Of a stretch of DNA of 64,000 bases, positions 56,276 through 64,000 are shown piece after piece. The notes under the pieces are model-generated. The model was given only the letters and a program-made list of their open reading frames with translations, had not been told where the DNA came from and made no database searches. Origin of the DNA: Liolophura sinensis (lineage: Eukaryota; Mollusca; Polyplacophora; Chitonida; Chitonidae); the NCBI RefSeq assembly GCF_032854445.1, contig NC_088306.1:20989764-21053763 (forward strand), given 5' to 3'. Both the position numbers and the translations under genes were made by a program. Numbering within the stretch: position 1 is the first letter of the stretch; each line of letters begins with the position of its first letter.

Positions 56276-59261
56276 CCGGTAAGGGTTATCGTCATTCGCT
56301 TGAGGTGTTCCATCACAGTTGTACACCTGATTAGCAATTAATTATGAGAACAAGGAGCTTGAGCCCCAAGGTCCTGTGTTACCCCTTACCAGATGTGTAC
56401 CCGAGATCAAACACCTCAAGCGATTGGCAATAACCTACTTACATAATGACGCTATGTGCTTCATTTTGCGTGTCGCCCATTTTCCAGGATGTTGTATTGT
56501 TGTAAGATAATGACATTGGGCAGAAGATACCAAAGTTTTTGAAATGTCCACACAACGACCCAGGCTGAGACACAAAACAAGTCGTTTTGTATCCCTGGAG
56601 GAACACTTTTGGATGTTTCTGGTAGCATCAGTGTTAGATCAATAATATCTTTTAATGCCAATGATATTTTCTAAGCTCAGTGACATTTTCTCAGATGGGG
56701 TGCCCTAGATGGACAAAGACATGTTCTACATGATAAATTTTACATATCAGAAAGAGTTTTGTAGCTTGTCGATGTTGTTTTCTTAGCACAAAGTTAGGTG
56801 ATTCCTGGGGATTTATATGTATTGTTTATATTGGCTTTTTATTAGCATTATTTAGAGTTTTTCGTTGTAAGATATGGCAGAATACAAATGTTTAGACGTG
56901 CGACAATATGAAATGCTTAAATGCTTAAATGCTTTCATTCTACGTACGAGGCTCGCCATGGTGATAAGGAAAGGACCTGGTGCGGTCAGGCGGAGAATCG
57001 GCCCCAGAGAGGTACAATAAAAAAGTGCTAATTTCGAAATGCCAGTACAATTCAGTAAATTTCGGAATCAGTAGTATAAGACTTGATGATTTTTGTCATG
57101 TTTTAGCAAGTACAAAATCTGTATTTTGTGCCACGATCTGTCAGGTATCCCCACAGTACACTGGACTAACAAAGTTGCTGCGGAGAAAAGGTTGCATATC
57201 GGGTAAAAGTGCAAATCTTTGTGCCTCTTGTTTTTTTTTTCTTTCGAAACATTTTTTTTGAATGAGTAAGGATGAAGCCCGTCTTGCATTGAATAAGTGT
57301 TATCATGGATTAGAATGGATAAGCTATGATGTTACGTAATATATGGCAACCATGGCGACTTCATACGTGGATCTTGGTTAAGAGCACATGTGGTCTTTTA
57401 GCTATTATTAACCTTAACATGTTATGCTTAGGGGTGAGTCAAGACTGAAAGTGAATATTTGTTATATATTTATTTAACTGATTGGTGCATAACTGAGTGG
57501 TCAAGAATTTTGCAGAAAGTTTCATTTGCAGGGCAGCGATTTTCATAACTTTACAGTCTCTAATGCAAAAAGTAAAGAGATATTTCAGTGTGACTAGAGC
57601 CGATTTTTTTCGATTTTACAACCTATACGTCGCTTCAGTGTATGGTTGGAGCCCTATGGTTGTTATATGACAGGAACGGACCACTAAACAGAACTAAAAA
57701 AAGAAGTAGCCTTACTAGTTTTTTAGTCTCGTCTCGCTACTCGAGGTCCACAGTTTCTTGCACTGTGGCCGATTCCCCACCTTACCATAACAGGTCCTTT
57801 CGAGGGTCCATGAAACGGGAAAGGTGCATGTCTGTTCCGTATAAATGGAGAAGGTATAATGTTTGTTCTTGTGTGGAAAACGCCAATAATTGAAGTTCAG
57901 TTTTCTTTAGCTTATATCAGAAAACACGGGAATCAATTCTCATCGTTATTATTTGAACTGATTTATAATTGTTGACTGACTGAATGTTTGCTTTGACATT
58001 ACGGATACTTCTTCGTAAAAACAGAGACACGTAACTGAAGCGTTCCGACCACACCTGTGGAGCGGGAGTCCAGACAAGCCAGTGGTCAAAGACATTCTAG
58101 TGAATGTCTGGTTGTGGCCAGCATTTACTTTAGGTGCATTAGGTAAAAAAAACACGCCGTTATGTTAATTGAAATATATTTGACGTTACTGGTTTAACTT
58201 TACAAGGTACATTAATAGGTTAAAATATTTTAAAAGACATCCATGGCTGCGGTACTGCACAGGTGGCGTTAAGCCATTATTATTCACTCGTGATAATGGG
58301 ACACTGTAACGACCATTGTGTGCGTTACCTTGCTGAATCATTTAACCAAAGACACAAGGATAACCAGAGCTAAAGAAACCACCGGGATTAGAATCGGTGC
58401 TTATCTCGGTGCTTCCGTCAGTCAATTTGGGTGAGATCAGTAAAATGACTGACGAATTTAGTTAAATCTCACAAATTTCTTTTCGAAGAACCAAGGTCTC
58501 AACAGTCATTCCAAGACCGGCATCTCAAGGTGCAGGTCAGAACGCACAACCTGATTTACTCGGACGTTATGTCGAACTTACGAATATATGAAAATAGGTG
58601 TGATATATCATCGGGACGGTCACATACATTTCTGGGTAAATTACATGAAGGGATATCTCTAGCTCAGTCTTCCTCTCTACGCAGGGATATAAGTTATGGG
58701 CCATATTCAACAAAAACGCACATCACTGAATATGCGTTTTTGGAAATCTGACAACAGCTGCTCACAAAAGTAATTCAACGAGTTTGTTGATATAAGGCGT
58801 AGGTGAGTTTTGAGGACCATTTAACACTGAGGACTAGACAGACTAATGCGGAAAACCATCTTGATACGAAACATTAATTACACCTGAACCAGGTCAGCAG
58901 CAAATATGAAACTCAATGCTGATTGGCTGGTAAACCTCCAAAAATATCAGACTGGGTTACCCTTTAATCTTCGTTTACCATAAAAGTAATGGAAAACATT
59001 ACTATTGCAAATATTACATGCACTTAAATATTGGATGTCAACTAAACAGGAGGGTTGTCATCTTTATGCCAAATGAACGTGTGTTTGTTTCTCCATTGGT
59101 AATGTGTTTAAGTGAAAAGAGAGATGCCAGGATGGTGTGTACCGACAACTAATGTATAAAGCAGAGTAAGCAAGATATAGTTTATAAATAGCATGTGAAT
59201 CTAGCTAAATAGTTGCTTACGACCAGAACTGTAAGGTACATATTGACCAGCAAATCAAACT

Positions 59262-59267
59262 TATATA
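59262..59267 (+). promoter_or_regulatory. Degraded TATA box of GPCR paralogue 6
   Basis: TATATA with altered flank (ACGGAACC) replaces the TATAAAAGGGACC of other copies. It may be weaker. Confidence 0.4.
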
Positions 59268-59460
59268 CGGAACCGTGAATTTGTCGACTGCGTCTGCTAA
59301 AACGTCTCTATGGGAATGGGTGAAGTTCTCCAGTTCAGCTTTCACTGAGCCGTATGTAAGGTGTGGAAACAGATTTAAAACGTCTTGCAGATCGGAAAAT
59401 ATAGTTTGTGACCTTGCTTCATTCCTATATTGAAACTATCGGGTGCCTGTTTTCTTCGAT

Positions 59461-59475
59461 GTTACCCATGGTAAG
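59461..59475 (+). promoter_or_regulatory. X-box with one mismatch, paralogue 6
   Basis: GTTACCCATGGTAAG: the final C of the second half-site is G. The other half-site is intact. Confidence 0.45.
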
Positions 59476-59626
59476 AGCTGGATATGACAGACGTAAATAT
59501 AAGCAAAAGTCGGTTATGAACTAAATGACATTGGTTCTTCTCTGAGGATCACATGCTATAATACCTAGTTATCAATTCAAGAAATGTGAAAAGTGTCAAC
59601 ACAAGAACCACAATCACAGATCTATC

Positions 59627-60679
59627 ATGGAGATTCCAGCGTCAATTACTCCCTTCAACTTCACCAACTGTAGCACAAGCCTTGCTGAAGTCGGTCAGAC
59701 AAACATCACCTTGCGTCCGATTTTCGCGATCTGTGTCTCAGTGGTGGCCACACCAGCTAATCTTATCGTCATTGCCTGCTTGTGGCGAGACCCCGGTTCG
59801 GAGGTTTCTGGCTTCTCTACCTATGCTGTCTCAGTGGCGTTCACCGATTTACTGGTAGGTGTAGTTCTTATGCCTCTTAGATTCATTGGAGCGATTTCGA
59901 CAACGTGGCCCTTTGGACTCGCTGGCTGCATTTTGTGGAGATATATCGATTTTGGGCTTATTTCTGTGTCCATGTTCCTCTTTCTGGCCATGGGTTACGA
60001 TCGGTACCGTTGTGTGACAGCCCCTCTACAGTATCGTTCTCAGTTTAAGACAACCAAGGCGGCTTGGTTATCGGTATTTGTGTGGATAGTAGGCTTTGTT
60101 TTATGGACACCGTATTTATTACTGAAAATGTTTATGCATCAGGTCAACTGCATTTTGTTTACTTTTGGACCTAATGTTTTAGAAGTAATCCAATTTACTG
60201 TAGCCTATTACATTCCCATTTTAGCACTTATTATAATGAACAGTATTTTGATATGGACACTGAACACACGAATTCCCCGATCACAATCGTCAGCAGCCAA
60301 CAGCCGGCGGACGCCAGCTGACATTTCAACGGTGACTGACGTCATTGGGCATCACTCCAGGTCATGTGAACTTGTGACGAATGTGTCCGTAATGAGAGTG
60401 AACAGAGGATATGTGGCGAAGAAGAGGCGTTCAGGAATGGCCTCAAATTATAAAATTGTCCTCCTGGTGGTCGTGTTTTGTGTATGTTGGCTGCCATATT
60501 GCATCACGTGGCCTGCAAATGGGCTGTGTCCCACGTGCATTTCAGAAGAAATCAGATATATTTTTGGATACTTTCCTTATGGACAGTCGGCCATTAATCC
60601 GTTGATCGTTATTTGCACAAGTCCACAAATTCGTTCCAAGCTAGCTCGTGCATGCACTGTGCATTTATGGACAAAGTAA
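59627..60679 (+). CDS. Rhodopsin-family GPCR, aminergic-like (paralogue 6)
   Basis: Single-exon receptor of 350 residues, closest to paralogue 1. It has an in-frame 54-bp deletion after N-I-T-L-R-P-I-F-A. This removes the S-E-V-A-Q...W-H-Q-I-Y-T stretch, so the juxtamembrane N-terminus and the first turn of TM1 are replaced by P-I-F-A-I-C-V-S. D108 (3.32), DRY at 125-127, C-W-L-P-Y and Y-G-Q-S-A-I-N-P-L-I-V are intact. TM1 could still span the membrane using the joined hydrophobic residues. From the third loop to the end it is almost identical to paralogue 1, including the 3' flank, while TM2-TM3 carry more changes (I-S-T-T, W-R-Y-I-D-F-G-L-I-S-V-S-M). That points to local gene conversion. 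Confidence 0.92.
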   Translation: MEIPASITPFNFTNCSTSLAEVGQTNITLRPIFAICVSVVATPANLIVIACLWRDPGSEVSGFSTYAVSVAFTDLLVGVVLMPLRFIGAISTTWPFGLAGCILWRYIDFGLISVSMFLFLAMGYDRYRCVTAPLQYRSQFKTTKAAWLSVFVWIVGFVLWTPYLLLKMFMHQVNCILFTFGPNVLEVIQFTVAYYIPILALIIMNSILIWTLNTRIPRSQSSAANSRRTPADISTVTDVIGHHSRSCELVTNVSVMRVNRGYVAKKRRSGMASNYKIVLLVVVFCVCWLPYCITWPANGLCPTCISEEIRYIFGYFPYGQSAINPLIVICTSPQIRSKLARACTVHLWTK

Positions 60680-63600
60680 ATACTTTCCCGGTAAGGGTTT
60701 TCGCTATTCGCTTGTGGTGATTCATCCATTGTACACGTGATAAGCAATTACTTATGAGAACGAGGAGCTTGAGCCCCCAGGTCCTGTGTTACCCCTTACC
60801 AGATGTGTACCCGAGATCAAACACCTCAAGCGATTGGCGATAACCTACTGTGTTAATGACGCCATGTGCTTCATTTTGCGTATTGTCCATTTTCCAGGAT
60901 CATTCTTGTTGTATTGTAAGATAATAGCATTGGGCAGAAGATACCAAACTTTTTGAAATGTCCACACAACGACCCAGGCTGAAACACAAAACAAGTTTTG
61001 TGTATCCCTGGAGGAACACTTTTGGATGTTTCTGGTAGCATCAGTGTTAGACCAATAATATTTGTTCATGACATGTTCTTAGCTCAGTGACATTTACTCA
61101 GATGGGGTACCCTAGATGGACAAAGACATGTTCTACATGAAAAATTTTACATATCAGAAATAGAAAGAGCTTTGTAGCTTGTCGGTGCTATTTTCTTAGC
61201 ACATAGTGATTCCTGGTGGATTAATATATACTGTCTATGTTTGCTTTTTATGAACATTATTTTGAGTTTTTCGTTGTAAGATATGCCAGAATACAAATGT
61301 TTAGATATGTGACATTAGGAAACGCTTAAATACGTTCATTCTACGTACGATTCTCCCCAGGGGGATAAGGAAAGGACCTGGTGCGGTCAGGCGGAGAATC
61401 GGCCCCAGAGAGGTACGATAAGAAAGTGCTAATTTCAAAATCCCAGCACAATTCAGTAAATTTCGCAATCAGTAGTATAAGACTTGCTCGAAGCACACAT
61501 GAAAATTATAATTTTGTAAAAGAGATGGTTGCTTAGGAATAACCCTTTAAAACGCCCACTCGATCAAAAGTGCTAATTTTTCGTTCAAACCAGGCACTGT
61601 TTTTAATTTACAGTATGAAGATTAACGTTAACTGGAAAAATATCTTTACTGAAAGTTTCATCTTTTTTTTTCTACGTGCTGTCAAAGTTTCGTTGGTTAA
61701 CATTTGTCTTCATGTGTAAAACAACAACTTCATACTGTGATGAGTTTCGTCATGTTTTAGCAAGTGTAAAGTCTGTGTTTTGTGCCACGATCTGTTAGGC
61801 ATTTTCCACAGTACACTGGACTAATAAAGTTACTGTGGAGAACAGTTTGCATATCCGGTAAAAGTACGACTTTTTGTGCCTCTTGTTGTTTTTTTCTTTG
61901 AAAACATGCTTTTGAATGAGTAAGGATGTAGGCCGTCTTGCATTGAATAAGTGTTATCATGGATTAGAATGGATAAGCAATGATGTTACGTGATATATGG
62001 CAACCATAGGGACATCATACGTGAATCCTGGCTGAGAGTACTGTTACGCGTAGAGGAAGTTTAAGGCTGAAAATTAATATTTGTTATATATCTATTTAAT
62101 TGATTGGTGCTTAACTGCGTGCTCAAGAATTTTTCAGAAAGTTACATTTGTAGTTCAGCGATTTTCATAACTCTACAATGCCTAATGCAAAAAAAAGGTA
62201 TTTCTCTGTGACTGGAGCCGGATATAAGTTTTCTAGTTTACGACTTATACATCGATTCAGCGCATGTTTGGAGCTTTATAAGCCGCATGCTTGCCATATA
62301 ACAGAAACGGACCAGTAAAATAGAAATGAAAAAAGTAGCCTTACCACTCACATATGTAGTCAGTTTCGCTACTTAAGGTTCACAGATCAAACGGGCATGT
62401 TTGTTCTGTATAAATGCAGAAGGTAGACTGTTTGTTCTTGTGTGGAAAACGTCAATAATTAAAGCTTTCTCTCTCTACTTGTTGCATTTGCTTTGGCCGG
62501 TTTTATCAGAAAACATGTTAATCAATTCGTTATTATTTGAACTGATTTATAATTGGTGACTGACTACATGCTTGCTTTGACATTACGGACACCTCTTGCT
62601 AAAAATAGAGACACTTAACTGTTGCGTTTCTACTACACCTGTGCAGCAGGAGTTCAGGCAAGCCAGTGGTGAAAGACATTGTAGAGAATCTGTAGTGAAT
62701 CCGGTTACGGACAGCATTACTAGAGGTGAATGTGCAGTGATGTTAATTGAAATATATTTGACGTTACTGGTCTAACTTTACAAGGTACAATAATAGGTTA
62801 AAATATTTTAAAAGACACCCATGGCTGCGGTACTGCACAGGTGGCGTTAAGCCATTATTATTCACTTGTGATACTGGGACACTGTGACTACCATTGTGTG
62901 CGTTACCTTGCTGAACCATTAAACCAAAGACACAAGGATAACCAGAGCTAAAGAAACCACCGGGATTAGAATCGGTGCTTATCTCGGTGCTTCCGTCAGT
63001 CAATTTCCTTCTTCAAGCACAGGGGAGATCAGTGAAATCTCTGACGAATTTAGTTAAATCTCACAAATTTCTTTTCGAAGAACCAAGGTCTCAACAGTCA
63101 TTCCAAGACCGGCATCTCAAGGTGCAGGTCAGAACGCACAACCTGATTTACTCGGACGTTATGTAGAACTTACGAATATATGAAAATAGGTGTGATATAT
63201 CATCGGGACGGTCACATACATTTCTGGGTAAATTACATAAAGGGATATCTCTAGCTCAGTCTTCCTCTCTACGCAGGGATATAAGTTATGGGTCATATTC
63301 AACAAAAACGCACATCACTGAATATGCGTTTTAGGAAATCTGACAACTGCTGCTCACAAAATGAATTCAACGAGTTTGTTGATATAAGGCGTAGGTGAGT
63401 TTTGAGGGCCATTTAACACTGAGGACTAGACAGACTAATGCGGAAAACCATCTTGATATAAAACATTAATTACACCTTAATCAGGTCAGCAGCAAATATG
63501 AAACTCAATGCTGATTGGCTGATAAACCTCCAAAAATGTCACATTGGGTTACACCTTAATCTTGTTTACCTTAAAAATAATGGAAAACATTACAATTGCA

Positions 63601-63848
63601 AATATTACATGCACTTAAATATTGGATGTTAACTAAACAGGAGGGTTGACATCTTTATGCCAAATGAACGTGTATTTGTTTCTCCATTGGTAATGTGTCT
63701 CCATGACATATCAGAGAGGCTAAGCTGGTGTGTACCGACAACTCAAGGGAGTGTAAGCAAGTTAACGTTGACAAACAGCATGTCTAACTAGCTAAATATT
63801 TGCTTACGACCAGAACTGTAAGGTACACATTGACGAGAAAATCAAATT

Positions 63849-63856
63849 TATAAAAG
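63849..63856 (+). promoter_or_regulatory. TATA box of the next GPCR unit
   Basis: TATAAAAG, same relative position as 2927 and 7519. Confidence 0.55.
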
Positions 63857-63980
63857 GGACCGTGATTTGCCGGCTGCATCTGCTAAAACGTCTTGCTAAA
63901 AGGTCTTGCAGCTTTCTCTTATAGTTTGTGACTTCGTTTGATTCCTATATTGAAACTATCAGATGCCTGTTTTCTTCGAT

Positions 63981-63995
63981 GTTACCCATGGTAAC
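63981..63995 (+). promoter_or_regulatory. RFX-type X-box of the next GPCR unit
   Basis: GTTACCCATGGTAAC, identical to 3059 and 7651, ending 5 bp before the window end. Confidence 0.55.
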
Positions 63996-64000
63996 AGCAG

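Larger units (their letters stand above)
56510..60922 (+). repeat. Tandem GPCR unit with deletions/insertions
   Basis: Colinear with copy 1. It lacks about 250 bp after 57085 (corresponding to 562-825) and has extra sequence around 57380-57440, 57710-57830 and 59290-59395. It is more diverged than the other copies over 56.5-58.1 kb and becomes close again from about 58160. No exon other than the GPCR. Confidence 0.85.
60923..64000 (+). repeat. Tandem GPCR unit, 5' part only (runs off window)
   Basis: Matches 1-3078 with about two dozen differences by eye. It contains the promoter motifs but stops about 150 bp before the expected start codon. A further GPCR is expected just beyond 64000. Confidence 0.9.

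Overview
This is eukaryotic, AT-rich nuclear DNA from an invertebrate, most likely a lophotrochozoan such as a bivalve mollusc. The reasons are intronless rhodopsin-type GPCR genes, exons bounded by GT/AG splice signals, a CTLD exon, GT54 glycosyltransferase exons, large minisatellites, and many tRNA-headed SINEs with target-site duplications. The SINE tails are of a kind I associate with marine molluscs. The species assignment is inference from memory.

Layout. (1) 1-8.9 kb holds two head-to-tail copies of a unit of about 4.58 kb. Each has about 3 kb of 5' flank (TATA box, RFX-type X-box) and one intronless GPCR of about 360 residues. (2) 8.9-17.7 kb is mostly gene-poor and SINE-rich. It contains a minus-strand, intronless diaminopimelate-epimerase-like ORF of bacterial type that lacks the first catalytic-cysteine segment. 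(3) 18-24.5 kb has three minus-strand exons encoding MGAT4-type (GT54) catalytic domains; the middle one carries an in-frame stop. (4) 25-37.1 kb is dominated by four minisatellites (39-, 50-, about 120- and 29-bp periods). A C-type lectin exon and a signal-anchor exon, both minus strand, flank the 29-bp array. (5) 40.3-52.8 kb carries three older GPCR paralogues, two on the minus strand and one on plus, plus a GPCR remnant at 42.3 kb. (6) 54.9-64 kb returns to the young plus-strand array. It has a decayed, SINE-split second DapF-like copy fused to a 5'-truncated, SINE-split GPCR pseudogene, then one intact GPCR, then the 5' flank of another unit that runs off the window. The last 3.08 kb is about 99% identical by eye to the first 3.08 kb.

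How it fits together. The GPCRs form a lineage-expanded tandem family with aminergic-type landmarks: Asp3.32, DRY, Trp6.48 and Tyr7.43. They share an unusual NPxxV in place of NPxxY. The perfect X-box in the young promoters suggests expression in ciliated, possibly sensory, cells. The GT54 and CTLD exons point to Golgi or secretory-pathway glycan functions. All their visible acceptors are phase 1, matching the single signal-anchor exon upstream on the same strand. The region looks actively rearranging, with recent duplication, mosaic genes, pseudogenes and expanding satellites.
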